A stretch of DNA of 64,000 nucleotides from an uncultured Robinsoniella sp. (GCA_900540475.1 UQGG01000005.1:62001-126000); one strand, 5' to 3'; shown: positions 42,048 through 50,290, numbered from the stretch's first letter. Notes: a model not told the origin generated them from the letters alone. A program made the numbers and translations.

Positions 42048-43154
42048 ATGGCAGAAATATTCAGAGTATATAAACAAAAGAACTTCACCGTAATGAGCAA
42101 TCATCATCTGCAGAACATAAATTTATCTTTAAAAGCGGTTGGTTTATTATCCAAACTTTTAAGCCTGCCGGATGACTGGAATATCAGTATCAGGGGGATG
42201 GCTAAAATCTGCAAGGACGGGTATGACAGCATCCGTACAGCATTTAAGGAACTGATCCAGGAAGGATATGTGATTCGGAGACAGATGCGGGATGCCTGGG
42301 GAAAATTAAGCGGGGTAGAATATATCGTAAGGGAAAGCCCAGATATTATCATTCCAGAAGAATTTACGGCGGTCCAGACACTGGATAAATCTGCGTCTTT
42401 AGATCAAGAAAAAGGCATGGAAGACGAACTGAAACCAGTGACAGATAGACGGGAAGATAAAAGCAAGCCAGTGTCAGTCGGTATGGAGGAAGAAGAACCA
42501 CTTGAAAATAGAGGGATTGAACCGTATGAGGAATATCCGTGCACGGAGAACCCAATCACGGTGAATACCACTATATGGGAACCGAACAGGGAAAACCCGT
42601 TCACGGATAATCCGACCACGGGAAAACCGACCACGGGAAATCTGACACAATTAAATACTAATATAATTAATAGTACTAAAATATCAAATACAAAAAAACA
42701 AAATAATAATATATATATAACACCACCACCTCCAGAAGGGCCTGCAGAAAAGTCCGGTGAGGCGGAGGAGAAAATCAAACAGAGGGTAGGATACCAGACC
42801 CTATTAGCAGACAATGACAAGACCGATCTGGATACAGCTATAAAACTGCTGACACGTTATGAGTCTGGGCAGGGCCAGTATGCCTACATAGATGGGAAAA
42901 AAATATCTGCAGAGGAGATCCAAAAGCAGTTTCAAAAACTGGGCCGGGATGAGATCGAGCGTGTGTTATGTTCAATTGCGAATACCGAAATAAAAAACAT
43001 ACATAATTATCTCATATCCGCGCTGTACCGGACGGTGCAGCGTTCATTAGTCGAAAAGACCAAAGAACCCCGGGCACAGCCGAATCGATTCAACAATTTT
43101 CACCAGCGGGAGTACGACTATGAGAAACTGGAGAGACAGCTGTTAAATCGGTAA
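42048..43154 (+). CDS. DUF6017-type replication initiator-like protein
   Basis: A 368-residue protein. The N-terminal winged helix (FTVMSNHHLQNINLSLKAVG, LLSLPDDWNISIRGMAKICK, IRTAFKELIQEGYVIRRQMR) is the phage/ICE replication-protein type. The middle (about residues 105-235) is a low-complexity linker with repeated ENP-T-NP-T units. The C-terminal domain (VGYQTLLADNDKTDLDTAIK, EIERVLCSIANTEIKNIHNY, LISALYRTVQR) matches the DnaD-like or DUF6017 pattern. It probably binds the element's origin, which I have not located. RBS AGGAAAGGA before ATG 42048. A GGAGCT/AGCTCC hairpin sits 40 bases upstream. Confidence 0.75.
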   Translation: MAEIFRVYKQKNFTVMSNHHLQNINLSLKAVGLLSKLLSLPDDWNISIRGMAKICKDGYDSIRTAFKELIQEGYVIRRQMRDAWGKLSGVEYIVRESPDIIIPEEFTAVQTLDKSASLDQEKGMEDELKPVTDRREDKSKPVSVGMEEEEPLENRGIEPYEEYPCTENPITVNTTIWEPNRENPFTDNPTTGKPTTGNLTQLNTNIINSTKISNTKKQNNNIYITPPPPEGPAEKSGEAEEKIKQRVGYQTLLADNDKTDLDTAIKLLTRYESGQGQYAYIDGKKISAEEIQKQFQKLGRDEIERVLCSIANTEIKNIHNYLISALYRTVQRSLVEKTKEPRAQPNRFNNFHQREYDYEKLERQLLNR

Positions 43155-43270
43155 CTGTAATGGAGAGATATATACAGATTTAAAGATTCGTATAGGGAAA
43201 TATTTGTTTTGCTATATGCAGAGGTCTGTGATATGTAAAAATTTAATGAAAACAGGGAGGTAGCGATATT

Positions 43271-43570
43271 ATGGACAAGGACATACAGAAATTAAAAGAA
43301 CAACATGAAAAAATAAGAAATATTACAAATGATGTATACAATAAATTTTATCTTTCTGTGAAACAGGCAACAGGTTCAGAGGAAGATTGGAACAAACTCA
43401 TTATGGGACAGGCTAAAGAAATTGCGGATAAGTATGGGGGAGACCGCTTTTGTAAAGACCTCCTTTTGGCTTTTGAAAATGAGTTGGAACGTAACTGGAC
43501 AGAAAGAAAAGAGTTAGATTGTAAAAATAGGACTAAACCACAGGATAAAAACAAGCATTTATCGCGTTAG
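43271..43570 (+). CDS. Hypothetical helical protein
   Basis: A 99-residue, charged, helical protein (DIQKLKEQHEKIRNITNDVY, DWNKLIMGQAKEIADKYGGD). RBS AGGGAGG before ATG 43271. It precedes the RHH-protein gene by 31 bases and may act with it. No family recognised. Confidence 0.65.
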   Translation: MDKDIQKLKEQHEKIRNITNDVYNKFYLSVKQATGSEEDWNKLIMGQAKEIADKYGGDRFCKDLLLAFENELERNWTERKELDCKNRTKPQDKNKHLSR

Positions 43571-43601
43571 TGAATAAAAGCAGGGAGGGGATCAGGGAAA
43601 A

Positions 43602-43940
43602 ATGAGTAAATATTATTATCGTACCGAAGTAAGGTTTAGTGCAGATAAATCATTACACCGAAAAATAGCAGACAGCATACATAAGAGGGACAGGGAAAAA
43701 TATAAATCTGTGAATGATTATATATTAGCAGCAATAGAAGCCTTTGGGGAAAGTGTTGAATTAGGAGTGAATTTAGACAGAATGGAAGAAATTGTACGTA
43801 ATGCAGTCAAAGATGAAATTCAAAAAGCGACAAAGTATAAAATCGCCTCTGAAATTGATAAAGAAGGCGGAGATAATAAAAGTTCCATGGTTTTACCAGA
43901 TGCGGCAAAAAATTTTCTAAAAGAAATTGGTGAGTATTAA
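43602..43940 (+). CDS. Ribbon-helix-helix DNA-binding protein
   Basis: A 112-residue protein whose first 50 residues read as a ribbon-helix-helix unit: strand YRTEVRFSADKS, helix HRKIADSIHKRD, helix KSVNDYILAAIEAFGE. The rest is helical. Candidates are a ParR-like centromere binder for the ParM-like protein or a MobC-like relaxosome accessory. RBS GGGAGGGGA before ATG 43602. Confidence 0.7.
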   Translation: MSKYYYRTEVRFSADKSLHRKIADSIHKRDREKYKSVNDYILAAIEAFGESVELGVNLDRMEEIVRNAVKDEIQKATKYKIASEIDKEGGDNKSSMVLPDAAKNFLKEIGEY

Positions 43941-43964
43941 AATTAAAAGAAGGGAGAATTTATT

Positions 43965-44445
43965 TGGAAAGTACAAATTTTGAAGGATATATAATTCAAT
44001 ATGATTATAATGCAATAAAATCCACCTTAAAAAATTATAAAAAAAAATCTTATACATTTATTCTATTTTGGTAGTGAGTAATTTACTGATGATACTTTTT
44101 GCTAAAATTATGGGACACATGTATATCTTTAAGATTACTATTCCAATATTTGTAATAGCATTTACTTGCAAAGATGTGTTTGAAAGATACAAACAACTTA
44201 GAAATAGAGTAAAGTTGGTTAAAATATTATTATCAGGTGACAAAATATTAGAGATAAAAGAAAAATATAATCAAATAACCTTCGAAATAGAACATCGGAG
44301 CTATGGGGAAGAAAAAAGTACATTTTCTTTATCCCAAGAGATAATCGTTTTCCGTTATAAAACGATGTATACGACTAATAACAAGTCTAAAATAATTAAT
44401 ATTAATAATGCTGTTCTGACCATACCATACATAGAAGACGTTTAA
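43965..44445 (+). pseudogene. Frameshifted membrane protein gene
   Basis: A good RBS (AAGAAGGGAGA) and TTG at 43965 open a frame that stops after 9 codons. Shifting one base at TTT (43979-43981) gives YIIQYDYNAIKSTLKNYKKK, and a second shift in the run of nine A (44039-44047) leads into the long frame ILYIYSILVVSNLLMILFAK through CKDVFERYKQLRNRVKLVKI to the stop at 44445. The long part has two membrane helices and a beta-rich end, like a YcxB-type small membrane protein. Both breaks lie in homopolymers. It may be a true pseudogene, a phase-variable gene or a sequencing artefact. Confidence 0.55.
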
Positions 44446-44523
44446 AATCATTTCTGTGGCTGCATTTAGTAGTATACAAAGCTTATCATCTTCAATAAAT
44501 TAGAATTTAACGGAGGAAGCGTT

Positions 44524-44721
44524 ATGAGAGAAATTTGCAAAAATTGTGCTGGATATCAGGAAGAGGAAAAGTCGGCAGGACTATTAAGTGCTTGTGTCAC
44601 GGACGAACTATATGCTGATGAAGATTGTCAGATAATCAAAGACGATGTGAATGATATAGTCACCGACTTTATGCTGGACAGAATTGCTAAATGTCCATAC
44701 TTCAAGGAAATTAAAATATAA
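44524..44721 (+). CDS. Small Cys-containing protein
   Basis: A 65-residue acidic protein beginning MREICKNCAGYQEEEKSAGL with a CxxC pair and two further Cys at positions 25 and 60 or nearby (SACVTD, AKCPYF). Likely metal-binding. RBS GGAGGAAGCGTT before ATG 44524. It ends 10 bases before the methyltransferase gene. No family recognised. Confidence 0.65.
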   Translation: MREICKNCAGYQEEEKSAGLLSACVTDELYADEDCQIIKDDVNDIVTDFMLDRIAKCPYFKEIKI

Positions 44722-44731
44722 AGGAGATAAG

Positions 44732-45553
44732 ATGGAAGGAAATTTTATTAAGTGTGGAAATTGCGTAGATCTATTAAGAGAGATACCAAATAACTATGTG
44801 GATTTAACTGTTACTAGCCCACCATACGATAGCCTTAGGAAATATAAAGGGTATGAATTCGAATTTTTACCTGTTGCTAAAGAACTAAATCGAGTTACTA
44901 AAGATGGAGGAATAGTGGTTTGGATTGTCAATGATTCTACAGTAAATGGAAGCGAGACAGGTACCAGTTTCAATCAAGCATTAGATTTTAAAAAATTAGG
45001 CTTCAAACTATATGACACCATGATATATAAAAAGCATAATCCGACACCTAATGCCGGAAAAAGATATCAGCAAGCTTTTGAATATATGTTTGTATTCTCC
45101 AAAGGGAAGCCAAAGACTACAAATATCATACTTAGGGATAGAAGAAATGAATGCAACGACAAGAGGACACAACGTATAAAGAAAGTTAACCGAGATGCAA
45201 ATGGTAATTTTGGTACAGCAAAATTATATAAAGTAAGGGAAAAAGTACCAAGAGAAAACATATGGGAATATAAAGTGGGGCTATATAACAGCACGTCTGA
45301 TAAATATGCTTTTGAACATCCTGCAATATTCCCTGAAAAGTTAGCACTAGATCATATTTTATCTTGGAGCAACCCAGGTGATATTGTGTTGGATCCGATG
45401 GCGGGAAGTGGTACAACAATGAAAATGGCGGCATTAAGTAAGCGTAATTATATTGGATTTGAAATATCAAAAGAGTATTTTGACATCATGGACAGAAGGC
45501 TGAACGAGCTGGATGTGAAAAAATGGGAAGAATATAATCTCTTGAAAGCATGA
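44732..45553 (+). CDS. Site-specific DNA methyltransferase (N4-cytosine/N6-adenine, beta class), orphan
   Basis: A 273-residue amino-methyltransferase. The catalytic motif is VTSPPYDSLRKY (SPPY type, as in N4-cytosine and some N6-adenine enzymes), the target region is in the middle (about 130-185), and the AdoMet motif LDPMAGSGTTMKMAA is near the C-terminus, the beta-class order. The start is ATG 44732 after AAAGGAGATAAG. No endonuclease is linked. Together with the C5 enzyme it gives the ICE two different modifications. Confidence 0.92.
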   Translation: MEGNFIKCGNCVDLLREIPNNYVDLTVTSPPYDSLRKYKGYEFEFLPVAKELNRVTKDGGIVVWIVNDSTVNGSETGTSFNQALDFKKLGFKLYDTMIYKKHNPTPNAGKRYQQAFEYMFVFSKGKPKTTNIILRDRRNECNDKRTQRIKKVNRDANGNFGTAKLYKVREKVPRENIWEYKVGLYNSTSDKYAFEHPAIFPEKLALDHILSWSNPGDIVLDPMAGSGTTMKMAALSKRNYIGFEISKEYFDIMDRRLNELDVKKWEEYNLLKA

Positions 45554-45599
45554 CCAATAAAATTGAAATATAACGATGTAAGTCGAGAAAGGAAATGTA

Positions 45600-45797
45600 A
45601 TGGGAAGAACGATATATTTTTCTGATAAAGAAATGGACGCATTACGGGATACATCTAGTGAATGGTGTAGCATGATGGGCGATGGAGATGAAGCGGCAGC
45701 ACAATGCGTTGATGAGAGACTTAATGACGGCTTAGGTTCCGCACTGAAGAAGCTATATAAAGGATTAAATGGTTGCGGAGTTTATAAGAGTTATTAA
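45600..45797 (+). CDS. Small hypothetical protein
   Basis: A 65-residue protein (MGRTIYFSDKEMDALRDTSS...) with a helical centre and EWCSMMGDGDEAAAQCVDER. RBS AGAAAGGAAATGTA before ATG 45600. Small phage-like type; function unknown. Confidence 0.65.
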   Translation: MGRTIYFSDKEMDALRDTSSEWCSMMGDGDEAAAQCVDERLNDGLGSALKKLYKGLNGCGVYKSY

Positions 45798-45824
45798 TAT
45801 TCAGCCCAGAAAGGAATGGGGTAA

Positions 45825-45965
45825 ATGAACGAAAAATACGAGAAACCGAAGTGTTATGAACCTGAGAAATGTAACCCTTATCCACTATGTGTTGGTAAAG
45901 GATTGCCAGAATGTAAAACCTGCTGTTTGTGGATAGACTTGCCGGATCAATATGACGACTATTAG
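45825..45965 (+). CDS. Very short Cys-rich protein
   Basis: A 46-residue protein with six Cys (KCYEPEKCNPYPLCVGKGLP, ECKTCCLWIDLPDQ), likely a zinc-binding mini-protein. RBS AAAGGAATGGGGT before ATG 45825. Too short for family recognition. Confidence 0.6.
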   Translation: MNEKYEKPKCYEPEKCNPYPLCVGKGLPECKTCCLWIDLPDQYDDY

Positions 45966-45991
45966 AATAGGAATATGGAGGAATGAAGCAA

Positions 45992-46225
45992 ATGAAAGTA
46001 GTTAAGAAGAAAATACTTCCAGAATATTTTAAAGCTGTAAAAGCAAGGGAGAAAAATTTTGAAGTTAGGGCAGATGAAGATAATGTTCAGGTTGGTGATA
46101 TCCTTATATTGTTGGAATGGGACGGATATTATACTGGTAATAGCATACGCAGAAATGTTAAATATGTACTTCGTAACGCGCCGGCACTTGGATTAATGCC
46201 TGGGCACTGCATTATTAGTTGGTAA
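45992..46225 (+). CDS. DUF3850/ASCH-like small protein
   Basis: A 77-residue protein that follows the DUF3850 pattern: KILPEYFKAVKAREKNFEVR, DNVQVGDILILLEWDGYYTG, then a hydrophobic VKYVLRNA and MPGHCIISW end. These are ASCH/PUA-like folds that probably bind RNA or modified nucleotides. The start is taken as ATG 45992 (GGAGGA 9 bases before); ATG 45983 is too close to the RBS. Confidence 0.82.
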   Translation: MKVVKKKILPEYFKAVKAREKNFEVRADEDNVQVGDILILLEWDGYYTGNSIRRNVKYVLRNAPALGLMPGHCIISW

Positions 46226-46274
46226 AAAGAGAATTTAGGAGGATCCGTCGAGAAAACCGAAGAAAGGAGTAGGT

Positions 46275-46538
46275 ATGATAGCGATAGAAGCAAAAGAGGT
46301 AATACAGAGTATGTATAAGGGCGAACCTACAGTATTACAGATAAAAGCACTCAAAATGGCGTATATAGCACTTGATAAGCAGATTGCCACAGTGCCAAAT
46401 AATGTAAAGAGCGTAAAGTTTACAGGTAGTATCAGGGAACAATTCAAAAAAGGTGATTGTCCGTGTTGCAAATCCGCAGTTGATACAGACGATGATTTTA
46501 AATTTTGTTCAGAATGTGGGCAAAAGCTTGATTGGTAA
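46275..46538 (+). CDS. Zinc-ribbon protein
   Basis: An 87-residue protein with a helical first half and a C-terminal zinc ribbon CPCCKSAVDTDDDFKFCSEC followed by GQKLDW. RBS AAAGGAG before ATG 46275. The first half (QIKALKMAYIALDKQI) is common in small phage zinc-ribbon proteins. The upstream gap carries the recurring junction GAATTTAGGAGGA. Confidence 0.75.
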   Translation: MIAIEAKEVIQSMYKGEPTVLQIKALKMAYIALDKQIATVPNNVKSVKFTGSIREQFKKGDCPCCKSAVDTDDDFKFCSECGQKLDW

Positions 46539-46572
46539 AATTAGTATTTAATAATTGAAAGTAGGTGCGAAG

Positions 46573-46947
46573 ATGGGATATATATGGAATTTTAACAAGG
46601 ACGAGGAAATATGGCGGAACGATGAGCATGAAACAATAGATGAATGTTTAAAAGAAGCAAAGAAAGAGGCAGAGACGGACGAACACCAGATGATTGTCTA
46701 TATTGGTGAATGTGTTCCTTATACACCAAAAGCGGATTGCACGGACATTCTTGATAGAATGCAAGAACAAGCTGGGGATGTGTGCGGTGAAGCTGGAGGA
46801 GATTGGTGTGCTTATGATTGGCACAAGAAAAATGAACTTGAAGAGCTGAGTGACACGCTAACGTCTGCTGTGTGTGATTGGATGAAAAAATATGGGTATT
46901 ATCCTACGTGTCAGAGCATCAAAAATATAAAACAATATATGTTATAA
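46573..46947 (+). CDS. Hypothetical acidic protein
   Basis: A 124-residue protein (MGYIWNFNKDEEIWRNDEHE...) with a two-part fold: an N-terminal domain with MIVYIGECVPYTPKAD and a C-terminal SDTLTSAVCDWMKKYGYYPT helix. This is like small proteins found in phages and ICEs; role unknown. ATG 46573 is preceded by a weak AGTAGGTG; the in-frame TTG 46555 has none. Confidence 0.7.
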   Translation: MGYIWNFNKDEEIWRNDEHETIDECLKEAKKEAETDEHQMIVYIGECVPYTPKADCTDILDRMQEQAGDVCGEAGGDWCAYDWHKKNELEELSDTLTSAVCDWMKKYGYYPTCQSIKNIKQYML

Positions 46948-46982
46948 AACAGATTAGAATATCACGAGGAAGGGACTAAAGT

Positions 46983-47306
46983 ATGGTTAAAAGATTTAAA
47001 GGTTGGACTAATGTCCTAAAACGGATAGATTTTAAGCTACTATTAACAGATACTTTTCGGTATTTTGCCAATTGTTATTTCATTACTGTAACATTATGTA
47101 TTTGTTATCAAAATGGGTGGCTACCTTTTTTGGGGAAAAAAATTGTTACAGAAGTTGAGTTTGCGGAAATTATATCTTCACTTTTTTGTGTAATACCAAT
47201 AATAATGTTCTGGTGTGCATTAAGGAGGAGATATACTATTATTGCTATTATGGATTTCAAACTAAAACCTACGGGAAGAGCTAAACAATCGGTATCAAAT
47301 GATTGA
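46983..47306 (+). CDS. Small membrane protein
   Basis: A 107-residue protein with two hydrophobic helices (YFITVTLCICYQNGWLPFL, IISSLFCVIPIIMFWCAL) and basic ends. RBS GAGGAAGGGAC before ATG 46983. No family recognised. Confidence 0.65.
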   Translation: MVKRFKGWTNVLKRIDFKLLLTDTFRYFANCYFITVTLCICYQNGWLPFLGKKIVTEVEFAEIISSLFCVIPIIMFWCALRRRYTIIAIMDFKLKPTGRAKQSVSND

Positions 47307-47335
47307 AATTTAGCGGGGAAAGAAGGAGGTACAGG

Positions 47336-47500
47336 GTGCTAAAAAGCAAGTGTTTAAAAACGCATTACTCAGAATCCATTTGCATGGCAGAAAGAATTGT
47401 ATTATTTCACGGAACCAGATTTCGTATTGCTTTGAGTTGTCATGAATTTTACTGCGAGAAGTGCAATAAAGTTAGGCATTTGTGGTTCATTAATAGATAA
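47336..47500 (+). CDS. Short zinc-binding-like protein
   Basis: A 54-residue basic protein with LSCHEFYCEKCNKVRHLWFI, a likely half zinc ribbon. The start is GTG 47336 after AAGGAGG; the in-frame start at 47303 overlaps the previous gene. The gap has GAAATTTAG like other junctions. Confidence 0.6.
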   Translation: MLKSKCLKTHYSESICMAERIVLFHGTRFRIALSCHEFYCEKCNKVRHLWFINR

Positions 47501-47520
47501 AATTAGAATGGTAGTATATC

Positions 47521-47715
47521 ATGACTAAACGAGAAGGTGCGGCTTTATCTGCACACACTGGTACGTTACTATGTGATACATTTTCAAATGTTCATGAGTA
47601 TATAGAGGAAATTATGGAACGCCCGGTATGGACACATGAGATACCAGGTATTAGCGAAGAGATCAAAAAGAGAAGTGAAGAGGAATTTATAAAAATAATC
47701 AGTCAACAGTATTGA
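47521..47715 (+). CDS. Small phage-like protein
   Basis: A 64-residue protein (MTKREGAALSAHTGTLLCDT..., VHEYIEEIMERPVWTHEIPG), a pattern I know from small proteins of Firmicutes phages, with no known function. RBS is weak (GGTAG). It overlaps the junction GAAATTTGGAG of the next gene. Confidence 0.7.
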   Translation: MTKREGAALSAHTGTLLCDTFSNVHEYIEEIMERPVWTHEIPGISEEIKKRSEEEFIKIISQQY

Positions 47716-47732
47716 AATTTGGAGAAAATAGT

Positions 47733-47960
47733 ATGTTAAAAATGAATGAGAAAACTTATTACGCAAACATAGCTCTTATTCTTTGTTCCCGTTGTAATTC
47801 TGAATTTATTGTATCAGTGGAACGTATGGAGAAAATGAGAATATCAAAACCGATCTGTCCGTATTGTGGAGAACATAACACCTCAATAATCAACAAAACC
47901 ACTGATGAAGATAGATTAAATTATCATTTTGGTGGATTTACGCTTTGCGAGAAAAATTAG
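47733..47960 (+). CDS. Zinc-ribbon protein
   Basis: A 75-residue protein with two CxxC pairs (LCSRCNSEFIV and ICPYCGEHNT) forming a zinc ribbon. The start is ATG 47733 after TTGGAG; ATG 47742 is possible. Role unknown, part of the short-gene array. Confidence 0.68.
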   Translation: MLKMNEKTYYANIALILCSRCNSEFIVSVERMEKMRISKPICPYCGEHNTSIINKTTDEDRLNYHFGGFTLCEKN

Positions 47961-47983
47961 AGATTGTGTGAGGGGGTGGAAAT

Positions 47984-48079
47984 GTGATACCTTTTAAAGA
48001 TTTGTTTTGGATTTTTGTAGGTATGGAATGGGTATGGTTCATAACTACATTAATTATTAATTACCGTAATAATCATTAA
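47984..48079 (+). CDS. Possible 31-residue membrane peptide
   Basis: GTG 47984 after AGGGGGTGG opens a 31-codon frame with one hydrophobic, Trp-rich segment (LFWIFVGMEWVWFITTLII). A good RBS is the main support; it may be spurious. Confidence 0.35.
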   Translation: MIPFKDLFWIFVGMEWVWFITTLIINYRNNH

Positions 48080-48497
48080 TGATATACAATTCTTATTATA
48101 GATTGCTTGATCAGGTACTGTAAAGATGTTATTGTCAGAATATTTTATGTCATACGCATAACAATTATTGTTTTTATGTATATATGGGTTGCGTGCCGGG
48201 ACAGAGGTGAATAAGCGGACAGGGCTGCGCAAAGCCATAGGTATTATACATAAAGATTTAGTAAATTAAAATTCTGGAGAGAAATAACCTGGAGAAAGCG
48301 GGCAGGATTCAGAAAGGCAAAATTGCTTTTGTTGGATCAGTAAACTGAAATCATTCTATAAGGAATGTAAAAGTTGTAAGGCAAGAAATGTTTCTAAAAT
48401 CATATTCTTAGATTCAAAACTAGATTGCATGAATTAGGGAGGAAGGACACTTCAATACACATGAACGTATATAACCATAGTAGAGGAGATTAAAACC
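48080..48497. other. Gap without a credible gene in the short-gene array
   Basis: These 418 bases hold only tiny frames (20 codons or fewer with a doubtful RBS, such as GTG near 48207). A stretch ACCTGGAGAAAGCGGGCAGGAT near 48289 resembles ACCTGGAAAAAAAGCAGGAT near 41847, a hint of a decayed duplicate. I see no terminator. Confidence 0.4.
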
Positions 48498-48707
48498 ATG
48501 AAAAGAAGGTTGATTAAAAGTTATACAGCGGAAGACTATACCATGGAACAGTTAATGGATAAAGTAAAGGTTATAATTTTCACTTACACGAAAGAACAGA
48601 AATACTTTGAATTCATCGCCCAGAAGCCAATTTATGATAATGACGGTAAAGTTATTGGAATCACAACTGAATTTCCTGCAAAATTAATTATATATCAAAT
48701 TCGATAG
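48498..48707 (+). CDS. Small hypothetical protein
   Basis: A 69-residue beta-rich basic protein (MKRRLIKSYTAEDYTMEQLM..., KYFEFIAQKPIYDNDGKVIG). RBS AGAGGAG before ATG 48498. No family recognised. Confidence 0.65.
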   Translation: MKRRLIKSYTAEDYTMEQLMDKVKVIIFTYTKEQKYFEFIAQKPIYDNDGKVIGITTEFPAKLIIYQIR

Positions 48708-48722
48708 AGAAAGAGGTGTAAG

Positions 48723-49223
48723 ATGGCATATGCTGAAAAAACTACGGTATCAGTGGCACGGACGAAGGCCGATATAGAAGAGCTTGTTCAAACACACGGA
48801 GCAGATCAGTTTGTGAGCGGATACAAAGCTGATGTGGCAATTATCGGATTTACAATATACAAAGCTGATGTGGCAATTATCGGATTTACAATGTCTGGGC
48901 GGCAGATTCGATTTCTGCTTCCTCTTCCAGACAAGTTAGCGAAAGAATTTTGGTATACTCCGGGTCGAGGGCAACGCCGGCCGGATGATGCGGCGCATAC
49001 TGCATATGAGCAAGCCTGCCGAAGCCGTTGGAGGGCACTGTATTTAATTGTCAAAGCCAAGCTGGAGGCGGTGGACGCTGGTATCAGTACGGTGGAACGG
49101 GAGTTTTTGTATGACATTGTATTGCCAGATGGACAGACAGCGGGGAAGTGGATTGCACCGCAAATCGAGACGGCATACCAGACGGGGCAGATGCCAGCAA
49201 TGCTGCCGTTGTTGGAAAATTAA
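48723..49223 (+). CDS. Phage-like hypothetical protein with an in-frame duplication
   Basis: A 166-residue protein of a kind often seen in phages: EELVQTHGADQFVSGY, IRFLLPLPDK, QACRSRWRALYLIVKAKLEA, FLYDIVLPDGQTAGKWIAPQ. Residues about 34-57 are two identical 12-residue units (YKADVAIIGFT I/M) encoded by a perfect 36-bp tandem repeat. One copy is expected in relatives, so a recent duplication has lengthened a core strand. GC content is visibly higher than in the neighbours, a sign of separate origin. RBS AAAGAGGTGTAAG before ATG 48723. Confidence 0.8.
   Translation: MAYAEKTTVSVARTKADIEELVQTHGADQFVSGYKADVAIIGFTIYKADVAIIGFTMSGRQIRFLLPLPDKLAKEFWYTPGRGQRRPDDAAHTAYEQACRSRWRALYLIVKAKLEAVDAGISTVEREFLYDIVLPDGQTAGKWIAPQIETAYQTGQMPAMLPLLEN
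48821..48892 (+). repeat. Perfect 36-bp tandem duplication
   Basis: Bases 48821-48856 and 48857-48892 are identical, beginning ATACAAAGCTGATGTGGCAA. The repeat is inside a coding region and keeps the frame. Confidence 0.97.
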
Positions 49224-49286
49224 AATTTAGTTGAAGAAAGGAGACGGGGCTTCCCGGGAAGATGCGCATCGGCTCCTTTCAAAAGT

Positions 49287-50270
49287 ATGAAAATAGGATT
49301 AATAGACGTTGATAGCCATAATTTTCCGAATTTGGCACTAATGAAATTATCAGGGCACCATAAAGTACATGGGGATCATGTAGAATTTGCCGATATTAAC
49401 AGGAAATACGATAGAATTTATGTAAGCAAGGTATTTACGGAATCAAGGGAGCCAGAGTTGCCAAAATCGAAAGAGATTAAGAGAGGCGGCAGTGGATACG
49501 ATCTTGTAAATAAGCTGGATGACAGGATTGAGCATTGTATGCCGGATTACTCTTTATATCCTCAATACAAATTCGCCCTGGGGGTAGTGACCAGAGGGTG
49601 CCCGCGTGTCAATCATGGGTTCTGCATCACTCCTAAAAAAGATGGATGTATAAGCCAAAAAGTTGCAGATCTGTCGGAGTTTTGGCAAGGTCAAAAGGAT
49701 ATAGTGTTACTGGATCAAAACATATTGGCATGTAAAGGCCGGATAGAGTTACTACAGCAGTTAATTGATTCTGGAGCGACAGTGGAATTCAACGGCGGAA
49801 TGGATGCCAGATATATGACACCGGAGATTATAGAAATGGTAAGAAAAATAAAAGTAAAAGACTATCATTTCGCCTGGGATGATCCCAGGGAGGATTTATT
49901 GCAACAATTCAGGGACATAAAAAATAGTGCGATTAAGAATCCAAACCAGATCGGAGTTTATGTACTTACAAATTATTGGAGTTCGATTACGGCGGATTTG
50001 TATCGAGTATATTCTCTTATAGACATGGGGTTTATGCCATTTGTAATGATATATGACAAGCAGAAGTTTGTAGACAGCCGGGGACGCTGGTTGCCGGGAG
50101 TGCACCTAAAATATGCAACGTCACAGTTGCAACATTTTAAAACGTGCCAGCACATGCAACGGTGGGCAGGAAATAGAAAGATTATTAAATCGTGCCCAGA
50201 TTTTAACAACTATGAACCATATCGAAAGTGGGTGGAAAAAGGGAAGCCGGTTCCACCATTAAACCACTGA
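49287..50270 (+). CDS. Radical-SAM-like protein with altered cysteine motif
   Basis: A 327-residue protein of the phage-type radical SAM family. The start MKIGLIDVDSHNFPNLALMK, then VTRGCPRVNHGFCITPKKDG, KVADLSEFW, DIVLLDQNILACKGRIELLQ, and VEFNGGMDARYMTPEIIEMV fit the family order (cobalamin-like N-domain, then barrel). In related proteins the cluster motif reads CxxxCxxC; here it is C-PRVNHGF-C with Asn or His where the middle Cys should be and a third Cys 8 residues later (DGC). The Fe-S cluster may be altered or absent. The start is ATG 49287; RBS AAAGGAG lies about 35 bases upstream, so initiation is unclear. Confidence 0.75.
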   Translation: MKIGLIDVDSHNFPNLALMKLSGHHKVHGDHVEFADINRKYDRIYVSKVFTESREPELPKSKEIKRGGSGYDLVNKLDDRIEHCMPDYSLYPQYKFALGVVTRGCPRVNHGFCITPKKDGCISQKVADLSEFWQGQKDIVLLDQNILACKGRIELLQQLIDSGATVEFNGGMDARYMTPEIIEMVRKIKVKDYHFAWDDPREDLLQQFRDIKNSAIKNPNQIGVYVLTNYWSSITADLYRVYSLIDMGFMPFVMIYDKQKFVDSRGRWLPGVHLKYATSQLQHFKTCQHMQRWAGNRKIIKSCPDFNNYEPYRKWVEKGKPVPPLNH

Positions 50271-50290
50271 AATTTAAGGAGGATATAAAC

